DNA of 64,000 nucleotides, from positions 434,001-498,000 of the forward strand of contig PAAG01000059.1 in the NCBI GenBank assembly GCA_002698785.1. The letters run 5' to 3'. The position numbers and the translations under genes are program-made. Under the pieces are notes generated by a model that did not search any database, was not told the origin of the DNA, and saw nothing but the letters and a program-made list of their open reading frames with translations. The stretch comes from Verrucomicrobiales bacterium (lineage in GTDB: Bacteria > Verrucomicrobiota > Verrucomicrobiia > Verrucomicrobiales > DEV007). This document shows, piece by piece, positions 26,615 through 36,379 of the stretch. How positions within the stretch are numbered: the stretch's first letter is position 1; the number at the start of each line of letters is the position of its first letter.

Positions 26615-27916
26615 TCAACGGCTTATGGCCTGAAGCTCGTCAAGCTCTCGAATAAATCCCGGGTAAGAAGTCTCGATGCACTCTACGCCACGGATCACAG
26701 TGTCCCCTTCCGCAAACAGGCCGGCAATAGCAAATGCCATTGCAATCCGGTGATCTCCGAGGGAGTGAATCTCGGCACCCTTCAACTGAGAGACACCTGT
26801 GATTTCCATTCCGTCGCCGAACTGCTCGACCGGAACTCCCATTCTCCCGAGATTTTCAGCAACTGTGGAAATACGGTCGCTCTCTTTCACTCGCAATTCT
26901 TCGGCGTCCTTGATGACAGTCTTCCCTTCCGCCAGGGCCGCAGCTACGGCAATGACTGGAATCTCGTCGATCAAAGTGGGAATTTCCGCCCCTCCGATTT
27001 CGGTAGCCTTTAACTTTCCACCAATTACTTCGATCGATCCCTTCGGTTCGCAGCCCGATTCATCAATTCGTTCGATAATCTTCGCCCCCATACGGATGAG
27101 AACGCTCAATATCCCGATGCGAGTGGGATTCAGCCCCACATTATTAATCATTAGACGAGCACCGGGACGAGCCGCGGCCGCGACAATCCAGAAAGCCGCA
27201 CTAGAAATGTCACCCGGAACATCAATATCTCGGGACTCAGGAGTTTGGCCACCCCAGATAGAAACGGTATCTCCCTCTCGAATATTCTTCACAAGAAGGT
27301 AATTCAGCATCCTTTCCGTGTGGTCCCGAGAGGGATATGGCTCGGTGATGCTGGTTTTCCCCTCGGCCGCCATCGCGGCCAGCATGATCGCACTCTTAAT
27401 CTGAGCACTCGCTTTCGGTGACTGGTATTGGATCGGAGTGAGCTTTTCTTTTCCCCGAATCTCAAGAGGCGCAAGACACCTGTCCCCCTGGCCTTTGATT
27501 CTGGCCCCCATTTTCTCCAGGGGGAGAGCGATTCGATTCATGGGGCGCTTAGACAGCGACTCATCTCCCGTCAGAACCGTCTCGAAAGGCTGTGTAGCCA
27601 GGATTCCCGAAAGCAGCCGCATCGTCGTACCGCTGTTTCCACAATCAATTGGCCCCTCAGGAGGGGAAAACTCACCTCGACACCCGTGCACCCGGATGTG
27701 GGTTCCATCCTCGCCCAGATCCTCAATCTCTACGCCCATAGACTCCAGAGCCTTTCGAGTGGCCAGACAATCTTCACTTGCCAGGAATCCAGTCACTTCG
27801 CATGGCCCATTCGACAGCGCAGAAAACATCAGGGCACGATGAGATATGCTCTTATCACCGGGAACCGTTAGTTCCGCGGCAAAATCTTTCACCTTTTTAA
27901 CTCGGAGATCAGCCAT
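26615..27916 (-). CDS. aroA: 3-phosphoshikimate 1-carboxyvinyltransferase (EPSP synthase)
   Basis: Condenses shikimate-3-phosphate with phosphoenolpyruvate to EPSP in the chorismate pathway. The 433-residue length is typical. Motifs are intact: LTVPGDKSISHRALMFSAL at the N-terminus (the PEP-binding Lys-Ser-Ser region), CGNSGTTMRLLSGIL, and RVKESDRISTVAENLGRMG near the C-terminus; SLGDHRIAMAFAIAGL is the other signature. The GDKS spacing resembles the class I/II boundary forms; glyphosate sensitivity cannot be told by eye. It lies 26 nt after tyrA in the same direction, so both feed aromatic amino acid synthesis from one transcript. Confidence 0.96.
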   Translation of the reverse strand: MADLRVKKVKDFAAELTVPGDKSISHRALMFSALSNGPCEVTGFLASEDCLATRKALESMGVEIEDLGEDGTHIRVHGCRGEFSPPEGPIDCGNSGTTMRLLSGILATQPFETVLTGDESLSKRPMNRIALPLEKMGARIKGQGDRCLAPLEIRGKEKLTPIQYQSPKASAQIKSAIMLAAMAAEGKTSITEPYPSRDHTERMLNYLLVKNIREGDTVSIWGGQTPESRDIDVPGDISSAAFWIVAAAARPGARLMINNVGLNPTRIGILSVLIRMGAKIIERIDESGCEPKGSIEVIGGKLKATEIGGAEIPTLIDEIPVIAVAAALAEGKTVIKDAEELRVKESDRISTVAENLGRMGVPVEQFGDGMEITGVSQLKGAEIHSLGDHRIAMAFAIAGLFAEGDTVIRGVECIETSYPGFIRELDELQAISR

Positions 27917-27942
27917 GGTCGTAAGTTGACACGCTCTTTCTC

Positions 27943-28809
27943 CTAGAGGGATTCCCGGAGAGTGCGAGCCTCGGACAGAAAGCGTTGGAGGTCTTCCCTG
28001 TCAAGCCCATCCAGCGCCTGTTTCCAGATTTCCAGCTCGGAGATCAGTTCGCCGAGTTGGGATGATATGGCAGGCGCATTACTGGCAAGTATCCCTGACC
28101 ACATAGCCTCCGGACCTCTGGCCACCCGCGTCGTATCCCGAAAACCACCGCCGGAAAACTTTCCTGTATCAGAATCCTTCCCCAAAACAGTTCGAACCAG
28201 TGCAGCCGCCACCAAATGAGGCAAATGACTGATACCAGCAACCACGCGGTCGTGGTCCTCAGCCGACAGAATAGATACATCCGCTCCGACCCCTTCCCAG
28301 AACGACTTCAGCCTGTTCACCCCTGCCGGATCTTCCGACGACTCGGGAGTCAGAATCACAGCAGCTCCCTCAAACAAATCTGGATCAGCATGTGCCATCC
28401 CCACCTGATCAGATCCCGCCATAGGATGGCCACCAATAAAACGCCCGCCGCGCTCTCTTACCAATGGTGCTACCTCAGTTTCCAAAAGTCCTTTAACGCT
28501 GCCGACATCAGTGACGAGCGCATCTTCCGAAAAAGCTTCGATCTTCGAAACACACTCCGCCATCACATCGACCGGCATAGCCAGTATGACGAGCTCAGCA
28601 CCCTCTACCGCCTCCTCAATAGCCGTAGAGGCAAAATTCACTAAGCCCTCGGTCGCAAGCAATTCGATGACTGCTTCTCGCCGGCGCGCCCAGACACGAA
28701 TTTCAGAATCGAAATTTCGCGTCCGCAGTGCACGAATGAGGGACCCGCCAATCAGACCGGGTGCGAGTATCGCAATCTTCCGGAACGAACTCTCAGGAGA
28801 AACGCTCAG
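27943..28809 (-). CDS. tyrA: Prephenate dehydrogenase with CTG start
   Basis: Oxidatively decarboxylates prephenate (or arogenate) for tyrosine synthesis. Only a start near 28809 includes the full NAD-binding N-terminus RKIAILAPGLIGGSLIRAL; in-frame ATG, GTG and TTG codons occur only after this fold has begun. The best start is a CTG at 28809 overlapping the TGA of the upstream lipoprotein gene (CTGA), with AAGG just upstream. The resulting 288-residue product has SVKGLLETEVAPLV, GGHPMAGSDQVGM and HDRVVAGISHLPHLVA, all TyrA signatures. The first Gly of the dinucleotide motif is replaced by Ala16 (A-P-G-L-I-G). A start at the TTG at 28662 would give a 239-residue protein with no Rossmann glycine loop. 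Confidence 0.85.
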   Translation of the reverse strand: MSVSPESSFRKIAILAPGLIGGSLIRALRTRNFDSEIRVWARRREAVIELLATEGLVNFASTAIEEAVEGAELVILAMPVDVMAECVSKIEAFSEDALVTDVGSVKGLLETEVAPLVRERGGRFIGGHPMAGSDQVGMAHADPDLFEGAAVILTPESSEDPAGVNRLKSFWEGVGADVSILSAEDHDRVVAGISHLPHLVAAALVRTVLGKDSDTGKFSGGGFRDTTRVARGPEAMWSGILASNAPAISSQLGELISELEIWKQALDGLDREDLQRFLSEARTLRESL

Positions 28810-29360
28810 GGTACCTTGAAGTAGATTTTCTTCCCTGGATTATTCGGATCAGGGATCTGGACCTGGGTTCCACGCGCAAGTGGCTCCCCGGTGGGATTCC
28901 CGGAAGAATCGAGCTTCTCAACAGAGATTTTGCCCAGAGATGCATTGCTGCCAGGAAGAGTCACAACCAGAGGATCACCCGGGACCGGATTCGCGAAAGG
29001 CATCGACGAGGAAGGAGGCGGACCACTCGAAGGGGGAGGAGTCGGCTTTTCCTCTTTCTTCGGAGGAGCAGGAGCTTCGGCAACATCGTTACCACCCGAC
29101 GAAGAGGGAGCCATCTCACGGACTTCACGCTGCCCCGGGCCACCGTTCGGAGCATCTCCGGGTGCTTGGCGATCCTGCCCAGTGTATCCAAAACGTCCAC
29201 CTTGATCCGGTGGCATCGGAATATCATCGCCCGGCTGGGCATATTCTGCTGGAGGTACTTCAGCAGCCTCAGGCGGAGGCATGGGCACATTCCTCGTCTT
29301 GCAGCTGACGGTGAAGCACACCGACAAGAGTAAAATCGATAGGTAGGTTAAGGCTTTCAT
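28806..29360 (-). CDS. Proline-rich putative lipoprotein
   Basis: A 184-residue secreted protein with a signal peptide (MKALTYLSILLLSVCFTVSCK) that looks like a lipoprotein signal with Cys20. The mature part is rich in Pro, Gly and Ser and looks disordered (PPPSSGPPPSSSMPF). A final folded-looking segment (about 140-184) ends KKIYFKVP. No family is recognised. The start is chosen at the ATG at 29360, which gives the signal peptide. The gene ends inside the tyrA start codon. It may be co-transcribed with tyrA and aroA by chance of compact packing rather than shared function. Confidence 0.75.
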   Translation of the reverse strand: MKALTYLSILLLSVCFTVSCKTRNVPMPPPEAAEVPPAEYAQPGDDIPMPPDQGGRFGYTGQDRQAPGDAPNGGPGQREVREMAPSSSGGNDVAEAPAPPKKEEKPTPPPSSGPPPSSSMPFANPVPGDPLVVTLPGSNASLGKISVEKLDSSGNPTGEPLARGTQVQIPDPNNPGKKIYFKVP

Positions 29361-29454
29361 CCTCGGCAAGCGGTAAATTATCAAGAAACTCGAGAGATTA
29401 AAAAAAGTTTTTAACTTCACAACAATTAAAATACCCCGATCTCTTTACAAATCT

Positions 29455-29490
29455 ATAAAAAACAGGGCCTTCATCGCCTGAAAGCCCTGA
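29455..29490 (-). terminator. Rho-independent terminator
   Basis: On the minus strand CAGGGC (29489-29484) pairs with GCCCTG (29468-29463), and TTTTTTAT follows. It lies 33 nt after the stop of the membrane-helix protein at 29523 and before the tyrA-aroA transcript, which must start from its own promoter in about 29361-29455. Confidence 0.8.
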
Positions 29491-29522
29491 GTTTCTCACA
29501 AAATTCGGCAATTGCTACCCCT

Positions 29523-30707
29523 CTAATCCCTAATTTTCTCTAAAACTTTTTTCGCCTTCTCTTTGCCCCCAAGGCCCAGCGCAATGGCTCCTCCCACGCC
29601 TACGGCAAACGCTCCAGCAATAATCATCGCCCAGATCAGGATCTGAAAGGTATCATTGGTGAGGCTGGAAATATTTGCTTTTTGCAAGGCAACCGCACCT
29701 AGAAAAACAAGTATTCCGATGCGGGCAAACTTCGCCCAGAACGTGCTCTTCGGCTCAATCAGTTGCCCCACGATATTCGCCACGTAGATGGCGACGCAGA
29801 AAATAATCACCGCTGCCAGGATCTTGAAATATCCACCTACGAAGTCCTGCGTCAGATCGGAAACGAATTCCAACTTCATCACTTCAATCGCCTCGGCGCC
29901 GATGATGACAAGAATCGTTGCCATCGCGACATAACTGATAACAAGCGAGAGCGGCTTTCCGGCGATCAGATCACCATCCGAATAACCCAGCTTCGAAGGC
30001 AGGGAATCTGTCCCGATCGTACTCAACACATTCGCGAGCACACGCTGGACGATGGAAGCCACAAGATAACCGATCGCAAAGAGAATGATTCCACTGAAGA
30101 GCGAAGGAACATAGCCAGTGATCTGACGGACGATCGTATTGATAGGCTCGGAAATTTCCTGCAATTTCAGCGCATCCAGGACCGAAGGCAGAAGCAGCAG
30201 GATGATACCAAAAAATGCCACCATTCCTACGCTGTTCGTAACCGGCTTCTTCTCCCCCATTCCAAGGCGCTCATCCACCTTCGAGGCAGAAAGAAGGGCC
30301 TGTAAAATATTGCGAGCGAGAGTCGCCAGAATCCAAGCCACAAAACCGATCACCGCTGCAGCCAGAAGATTGGGGATAAACCCGAAGATCTTTTCGATGA
30401 TATCCTGCAAAGGCTCCACCGCCTTTGCCTGTCCCGCCACATTCAGGGCGAAGACAACGACAAACAACATCAAGAGGTATAGGACAAAGACCGACACGCC
30501 TTTCTCACATCCCTCGCAGTCCTGACCAAGCAACTTGGCCATCCTGTCGTCAAAATTCGCTTTATCGAGCCCCTTCTTGAGCAGGTTCGAAATCAACTTC
30601 GCCAGGACATACCCAACGATGATGATGATTAATGCCAGAATCCAGGGACCTGCAGGCCCGAGGATACTTAGCCATCCCATTACTTTCTCCATTACAGGTG
30701 TGTCCAT
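29523..30707 (-). CDS. Conserved membrane-helix protein, mechanosensitive-channel related
   Basis: A 394-residue integral membrane protein with about ten hydrophobic segments in repeated blocks of the form 'helix-GYVLAKLI-amphipathic region'. Three such repeats resemble the conserved TM-helix family (PF05552) found in small mechanosensitive-channel-like proteins: ILALIIIIVGYVLAKLI near 22-39, LLAAAVIGFVAWILATLARNIL near 114-135, and LFSGIILFAIGYLVASIV near 207-225. A Cys pair, CEGCEKG, lies around residues 65-71. There is no MscS beta domain, so channel activity is unproved. Monocistronic, ended by the terminator at 29455-29490. Confidence 0.75.
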   Translation of the reverse strand: MDTPVMEKVMGWLSILGPAGPWILALIIIIVGYVLAKLISNLLKKGLDKANFDDRMAKLLGQDCEGCEKGVSVFVLYLLMLFVVVFALNVAGQAKAVEPLQDIIEKIFGFIPNLLAAAVIGFVAWILATLARNILQALLSASKVDERLGMGEKKPVTNSVGMVAFFGIILLLLPSVLDALKLQEISEPINTIVRQITGYVPSLFSGIILFAIGYLVASIVQRVLANVLSTIGTDSLPSKLGYSDGDLIAGKPLSLVISYVAMATILVIIGAEAIEVMKLEFVSDLTQDFVGGYFKILAAVIIFCVAIYVANIVGQLIEPKSTFWAKFARIGILVFLGAVALQKANISSLTNDTFQILIWAMIIAGAFAVGVGGAIALGLGGKEKAKKVLEKIRD

Positions 30708-30907
30708 ATGCGCAGATAAATTGAGTTAGTTGACGGGTAAGAAGCGAGCAACCCCGCGAACCAATCGTCCCAGGGAGCAGCCACCCTTACTACTAGCAAT
30801 TTTCCTGCACTCTCCCCAGCCGAAAGCGGGAATTTATGACGAATTCGGAACCGTGGCCTCACTCACCACAAACTCCAGAATGACAGTAAAAACACAAATG
30901 ACCCCGC

Positions 30908-31828
30908 TCAGGCAGTCAATTTCTGCAGCTGCTCCAGTATCGGAGGGACATGCTCAAACGGGTCTTCTTGTTCCTCGTATTCCAGCACCACATAGCCAGC
31001 ATAGCCCTGATCCTGGAGAATCCCGATCACCCTTTCAAAATCGCACGTCTCTTTCTTGCCACCCACCTTCAGCTCAGTCTTCAACTGCACATTGACCGCG
31101 TAGGCAGCCGTCGCTTCCATATCCGCATAGGGATCGTCAGAGTGAAAATTTCCACTGTCGAGGTTCACACCGACCCAGGGACTATCGACACCCGTGACAA
31201 TTCGCAGCAAACGGTCAGCCGTTCCGATACTGTCATGGTTCTCAATTCCCAGGAAAATCCCTTTTGCCCCCGCGTACTCTGCCGCTTCCGCCAGAGCCTC
31301 GATCGCATTGTTCTCAGCCTCCTCCTCAGACACACCTTTCGGATGCTTCCCGGCAAAGACCCGAATGTGCGGGGCCCCCATGATCGCTGCATGATCGACC
31401 CACTGCTTCACATACTCCATCTGCTCCGCCCTTTCGGGAGCGTCCTTCGGATACGAAAAATTGTTCCCTACCGCCGTCCCAGATACCGCCACCCCATTCA
31501 CATGCGCCCTCAGCCGGCACTCCGCGAGATAGGCATCATCCACCTCAGGCGGAAAGAAATAACTCGTGAGCTCAGCACCCTCGACTCCGTGCTCCCCACA
31601 ATAATCAACAAAGCCTGGCATATCGAGAATCGGCGCACCTTCCAGCAGATTCCGGTTAGGCTTGCCCTTCATAAACTCGAAATGATTTCGAAACGAATAC
31701 GCGGCAAGCCCCACCTTCAAATCACTCCCCTTTCGGGAATACGGATCACTTACAGCAAATAGTTTTTCAAAAGGAGCCAGGGCCAGCCCTGCTGCCCCCG
31801 CCATCGCAGATCTACGGGAAATTTTCAC
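30908..31828 (-). CDS. Tat-exported sugar phosphate isomerase/epimerase-like protein
   Basis: A 306-residue xylose-isomerase-like TIM-barrel protein. The N-terminus (KISRRSAMAGAAGLALAPFEKL) is a twin-arginine signal, so it acts in the periplasm. Barrel motifs include GLAAYSFRNHF, the metal-ligand region FLGIENHDSIG, VGVNLDSGNFHSDD and VVLEYEEQEDPF. These match sugar phosphate isomerase/epimerase proteins acting on keto- or inositol-type sugars; the substrate is unknown. The start is GTG at 31828. It is flanked by non-coding gaps of about 200 and 97 nt. Such Tat-tagged isomerases are common in Verrucomicrobiota and Planctomycetota. Confidence 0.85.
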   Translation of the reverse strand: MKISRRSAMAGAAGLALAPFEKLFAVSDPYSRKGSDLKVGLAAYSFRNHFEFMKGKPNRNLLEGAPILDMPGFVDYCGEHGVEGAELTSYFFPPEVDDAYLAECRLRAHVNGVAVSGTAVGNNFSYPKDAPERAEQMEYVKQWVDHAAIMGAPHIRVFAGKHPKGVSEEEAENNAIEALAEAAEYAGAKGIFLGIENHDSIGTADRLLRIVTGVDSPWVGVNLDSGNFHSDDPYADMEATAAYAVNVQLKTELKVGGKKETCDFERVIGILQDQGYAGYVVLEYEEQEDPFEHVPPILEQLQKLTA

Positions 31829-31925
31829 GCGAACAACCTAAGTCAGAGATCGGCAAGAAGTGAAGACCAAAAACGCCCGAAACATGCCGCCAAACAGCTG
31901 CGCAATTCAGTCGCTCCAATTGGCG

Positions 31926-32906
31926 TCAGCTACGGTAGCCCTCAGGATGGGCGTTGTGCCAATCCCACGCCGACTGCACGATGGAGCGCAAGTCTGGATA
32001 CTTAGGCGTCCATCCTAACTCCTCACGAATTTTCGTACTGTCAGCAATAAGAGTCGCCGGATCACCCGGTCGCCGATCTGCGAGCTCGGCAGGAATAGCA
32101 TGACCAGTCACCTCCCTCGCCGTCTCAATCACTTCCTTCACTGAGAATCCACTACCATTCCCCAGATTGTAAAAAAGCACCTCCCGCTCCTGAAGAGCCT
32201 CCAACGCAAGAACATGCGCCTGAGCCAGATCTTCCACATGGATGTAGTCCCTGACACAACTACCATCCGGCGTATCGTAATCGCCACCAAAGATCATGAT
32301 CTTCTCCCGTTGGCCCAGGGCCACCTGCAACACCAGCGGAATCAAATGAGTCTCCGGAGTGTGATCTTCCCCTCGTATGGGAGAACATCCCGCAGCATTA
32401 AAATATCGCAGCGCAGCAAACCGGAGCCCCTTCGTCACATGCGTCCAGTGCAAGAGCCGTTCCACCATATACTTCGACTCACCATAAGGACTGCCCGGCA
32501 CAATCTTCTCCTCCGCAGAAATCGGGATCCGCTCCGGCTCATCAAACAAATTCGCAGTCGAAGAAAGGATAAACCGCTCAACCCCATTGTCCGTCGCAGC
32601 CTCCACCAGGTTGATCGCATTGCCCAGATTCTCCCCCAGATACATGAATGGCTTTTCCATCGACTCCCCGACCATCGTGTGGGAAGCGAAATGCATGATT
32701 GAATCCGGCCGGAACTCCTTCATCACCCCCGCCACAGCTTCCTTATCAGAAAGCTCCACATGATAGAAAGCAGCTGCATCATTCACAGCTTCCCGATGCC
32801 CCATGTAAAGACTGTCAATCACCGCAACGTCATGACCACCTGCAATCAGGGAATCTACGGCAACGCTTCCAATATACCCGGCACCGCCGGTCACCAATAC
32901 TCTCAT
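31926..32906 (-). CDS. galE: UDP-glucose 4-epimerase
   Basis: Interconverts UDP-glucose and UDP-galactose for the Leloir pathway and cell-surface polysaccharide. The 326-residue extended short-chain dehydrogenase has the NAD motif GGAGYIGS (residues 7-14), a catalytic Ser115/Ser116-Thr and Tyr141-x3-Lys145 ([11 protein letters not shown]), and the GalE-typical FNAAGCSP and EDLAQAH segments. The C-terminus [12 protein letters not shown] ends at a normal length for the family. It stands alone, upstream of the isomerase and downstream of ssb. Confidence 0.94.
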   Translation of the reverse strand: MRVLVTGGAGYIGSVAVDSLIAGGHDVAVIDSLYMGHREAVNDAAAFYHVELSDKEAVAGVMKEFRPDSIMHFASHTMVGESMEKPFMYLGENLGNAINLVEAATDNGVERFILSSTANLFDEPERIPISAEEKIVPGSPYGESKYMVERLLHWTHVTKGLRFAALRYFNAAGCSPIRGEDHTPETHLIPLVLQVALGQREKIMIFGGDYDTPDGSCVRDYIHVEDLAQAHVLALEALQEREVLFYNLGNGSGFSVKEVIETAREVTGHAIPAELADRRPGDPATLIADSTKIREELGWTPKYPDLRSIVQSAWDWHNAHPEGYRS

Positions 32907-33001
32907 CGTCAGTCGCGGAAAAAATAACCGCTTCGACCTTCACAGCGCGCCACACCGAAAGCAAGGGAATCGTCCCAATTTATATAGGCACAATTACTCC
33001 C

Positions 33002-33397
33002 CTAGGCAGCACGTCGATCTCGACGATACCCGCCATTTCGATCCCCCGATACAGCCCCCTCCTGATTCGCACTCAGGAATTGCAGATTCTCCGCAACAAT
33101 ACGCAACTTCGACCGACTCTCACCCGTCTTCTGATCCTTCCACGTGTCCGTCTGCAAGCGACCTTCAATCACAACACTCCTCCCCTTGCCCAGAAACTTC
33201 ACCGCATTCTCAGCATCACGGCCCCAGACAATAACATCGACAAAAGTCGTATCCTCCTGCTTTTGCCCGTCATCACCGATTCGGACCCGATTCATCGCAA
33301 GCCCCAGCTCAGTCACCGAAACACCCCTCTTCGTCTTCTTCAGCTCCGGATCCCGAGTGAGATTGCCCAACAAAGTTACACGATTCAAACTGCTCAT
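33002..33397 (-). CDS. ssb: Single-stranded DNA-binding protein
   Basis: The OB-fold ssDNA-binding protein acting in replication, repair and recombination. From the preferred ATG at 33397 it is 131 residues: MSSLNRVTLLGNLTRDPELK at the start, then the conserved VIVWGRDAENAVKFLGKGRSVVIEGRL core. The C-terminus ends GGYRRDRRAA and lacks the acidic DDDIPF-type tip of most SSBs, so interactions with partner proteins through that tip are not expected; it may be a secondary SSB. An ATG five codons upstream is also possible. It is divergent from the permease gene, with inverted GTTC/GAAC repeats upstream. Confidence 0.9.
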   Translation of the reverse strand: MSSLNRVTLLGNLTRDPELKKTKRGVSVTELGLAMNRVRIGDDGQKQEDTTFVDVIVWGRDAENAVKFLGKGRSVVIEGRLQTDTWKDQKTGESRSKLRIVAENLQFLSANQEGAVSGDRNGGYRRDRRAA

Positions 33398-33399
33398 GC

Positions 33400-33443
33400 G
33401 AACAGTGTTCATTAAATTGTTCAAAAGAACAACAAAAATGTTC
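33400..33443. promoter_or_regulatory. GTTC/GAAC inverted repeats upstream of ssb
   Basis: The divergent gap between ssb and the permease contains GAACAGTGTTC (33400-33410), then GTTCAAAAGAAC (33419-33430), then another GTTC (33440-33443). The first has GAAC-N3-GTTC arms, one nucleotide shorter than the GAAC-N4-GTTC LexA box of Gram-positive bacteria; the second has the arms in the opposite order. They surround the ssb translation start and could be a repressor site. An SOS link is only suggested, because the spacing is not canonical. Confidence 0.35.
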
Positions 33444-33528
33444 AAAAAAATTAAATCCCTCCCTCGACGCATTTCCGCATTTGCCCTTTTTGCCCAACCG
33501 GGCCTACATTCGCCCGCAAACGATTCCG

Positions 33529-34548
<1,020 letters not shown>

Positions 34549-34566
34549 AACTCAACAGATTCCGGA

Positions 34567-35616
34567 ATGAAAAAGATCCTCCAAATCGCCGCTATACTCA
34601 CGGTAATTATCTGGGGAGTCGCGTTCCTCTACTTCTACGCGAGCGGCAAAATCGCCGCCTACCTCGATCCCAAATTTCACATCTACGCCCTCCTCGCCGG
34701 GATCGGCATGATCATTCTTGGCCTCTTCAACCTCCTTAACGTGGGAAAAGACGAAGGCGCCTGCACCCACGATCACTCAGACGGAGGCTGCTGCGACCAT
34801 GATCATGACCACGGTCACGACCATCATCACGACCACTCCGAAGAACACCATCACCACGAGCACGAAGAAACCACATTCGGCGCCATCTTCGCCATCATCG
34901 TTCTACTCCTTCCCCTTTCCGTTACCATGGCCTACAGCGAAGGCCGCTTCAGTAGCGAATACCACGCAAAATGGGGGCGCATCGAGCGCATCATGCAGCA
35001 GATGCGAGTGAAAGAGCAGGAAAAACAACGCCAGCTCGCCGCGAACACCGCCACACCTGCCGAAGTCACCAACCCCTACACCAGCGACGCACTCGAAGAA
35101 ACACCCACCGACGCCGACACACCACCTGCGCCGCAGACCAACGACGGCTCCGGAGTCGGCAACACCGAAGAAGCCCCCGCCGAAGCAGGCTCCAACGACT
35201 CCTGGAGCAGCTTCACCATGGAAGACCTCAAGAACCTCGTGCCCCAGAGCGAAGCCGGCGACTTCCTGCTCGACGTCCCCCAGATCTTCTACACCGCAGG
35301 AGACAAAGAACTCATGCACGTCATGGAAGGCATTCCCGTTGAGACCACCGCCCAACTCATGGAAGAAACCCTCAACAATCCCGACGGCAATCGCCTCAAA
35401 GCCTTCCGCCTCTTCATTGAGTGCTGCGCTGCCGACGCCCGCCCCCTCTCCATCCCTGTCGAATTCGCCGATGGCCTTCCCGACTACACCGAGATGGGCT
35501 GGTACAACCTCTTCGGAAAACTTCACTACTCCCGCGAAGACGATGGAATCGTTCCCATCATGAAGATCGATCGCATCGAATCCACCGTCGAACCCGTCGA
35601 CGGGCTCCTCTTCTGA
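34567..35616 (+). CDS. TIGR03943-type permease partner protein (YcgQ-like)
   Basis: A 349-residue partner of the upstream permease; the two resemble the YcgR-YcgQ pair. Two N-terminal helices (about 3-25 and 36-60) are followed by a His/Asp-rich loop (HDHSDGGCCDHDHDHGHDHHHDHSE, about 72-97), a third helix (about 105-123), a Pro/Glu-rich linker and a soluble C-terminal domain (about 215-349) with ECCAADARPLSIPVEF, typical of TIGR03943/DUF1980. It starts 18 nt after the permease stop, so the genes are one operon. The two metal-binding loops face the same question of zinc or other transition-metal binding. Confidence 0.85.
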   Translation: MKKILQIAAILTVIIWGVAFLYFYASGKIAAYLDPKFHIYALLAGIGMIILGLFNLLNVGKDEGACTHDHSDGGCCDHDHDHGHDHHHDHSEEHHHHEHEETTFGAIFAIIVLLLPLSVTMAYSEGRFSSEYHAKWGRIERIMQQMRVKEQEKQRQLAANTATPAEVTNPYTSDALEETPTDADTPPAPQTNDGSGVGNTEEAPAEAGSNDSWSSFTMEDLKNLVPQSEAGDFLLDVPQIFYTAGDKELMHVMEGIPVETTAQLMEETLNNPDGNRLKAFRLFIECCAADARPLSIPVEFADGLPDYTEMGWYNLFGKLHYSREDDGIVPIMKIDRIESTVEPVDGLLF

Positions 35617-35640
35617 TCAAGCTCCTGGCCCCCGCCCCAC

Positions 35641-35668
35641 TTGCGAAATCAGGCAAACGTGTTAGACT
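35641..35668 (+). promoter_or_regulatory. Possible promoter of the tmRNA gene
   Basis: TTGCGA (35641-35646) and TAGACT (35663-35668) are 16 nt apart, matching sigma-70 -35 and -10 boxes moderately. They lie 19-46 nt upstream of the mature tmRNA 5' end, which is made by processing. The match is weak and is reported for position. Confidence 0.35.
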
Positions 35669-35686
35669 ATTAACAGTTCTCAAACT

Positions 35687-36045
35687 GGGGGTGTACTGGT
35701 TTCGACTGATGGTTTGAAGAGCTGACTGCATGTCGAGGTTGATCAGTTGGCCTCGTAAAAAGCTGATCAAAAAATAAAAGCAAATAACGAACCTGAACTT
35801 GCATTGGCAGCCTAATTGAGTTGCCCGCGACTTGGCCGACGCCTGCTGAGTCAAGTCGCGACCATAATAGCAGGCTGGTCTCGCGACGGGTGTCCGGTCG
35901 TTGAGGCAAGAGGTTACAGGGCAATCGGAGAGACCGGATTTTGTCGGTCAAAGCCGCCTCTCCTAAACCAAATGACCGACTATGCATGTAGAGGTTAGTT
36001 TAGACAGCTATTAGGACAGGGGTTCAACTCCCCTCACCTCCACCA
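35687..36045 (+). ncRNA. ssrA: Transfer-messenger RNA
   Basis: The tmRNA rescues stalled ribosomes and tags the unfinished peptide. The tRNA-like ends pair: 5' GGGGGTG with 3' CACCTCC followed by an encoded CCA (36043-36045); the T-arm GGGGTTCAACTCCCC is at about 36019-36033. After a spacer, the tag reading frame at 35780-35815 encodes ANNEPELALAA and ends TAA. The length is 359 nt. A stem TTCGCC/GGCGAA follows immediately after CCA (about 36046-36060) but without a T tract, so it is only a possible terminator. Confidence 0.95.
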
Positions 36046-36379
36046 TTCGCCTTCGGCGAAATGGTGTCCTGGGCAAAAGATTCTGCGAGCATCTCACAAA
36101 AACCGCTCCGACAGTTCAGCGGATCTACCTCAGCTTGCACAGGTTCCATAGTATACGAATCCGTATGTTATGCCTACCTTTCAAACTCTACTAAACATCT
36201 TTAGATTCTCTGACAGTAGCGACCACCAATACTCCACTATAATCCGGTGGACTTACCCACTTTTTCCATTTAAATCCGTTAAGCGAAGAAACACTTAACA
36301 AAAATCCCCAAGGAGGCGCACAGAAAAAGCTCCAGCGCGAGATACACAGCGGATCCTAGTCCGTCACGAGAATAATTTC
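36046..36379. other. Non-coding leader between ssrA and the RCC1 gene
   Basis: No gene is seen in this 334-nt stretch. It contains a consensus TATAAT (36238-36243) whose best upstream box, CTGACA (36210-36215), is 22 nt away, too far for a standard promoter. A perfect AAGGAGG (36310-36316) has no start codon within reach; the RCC1 gene starts 60 nt further on. The sequence is AT-richer than the respiratory operon. Confidence 0.4.

Noticed and set aside
27943-28662. Short tyrA from the TTG at 28662
   Set aside because: This would remove the NAD-binding glycine loop that is clearly encoded just upstream in the same frame.
34971-35342. Arg/His-rich plus-strand frames inside the TIGR03943 gene
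   Set aside because: These are frame shadows of a GC-rich coding region, without start signals or motifs.
36026-36045. Attachment site at the ssrA 3' end
   Set aside because: No second copy of the tmRNA end and no integrase gene were found by eye in the window.
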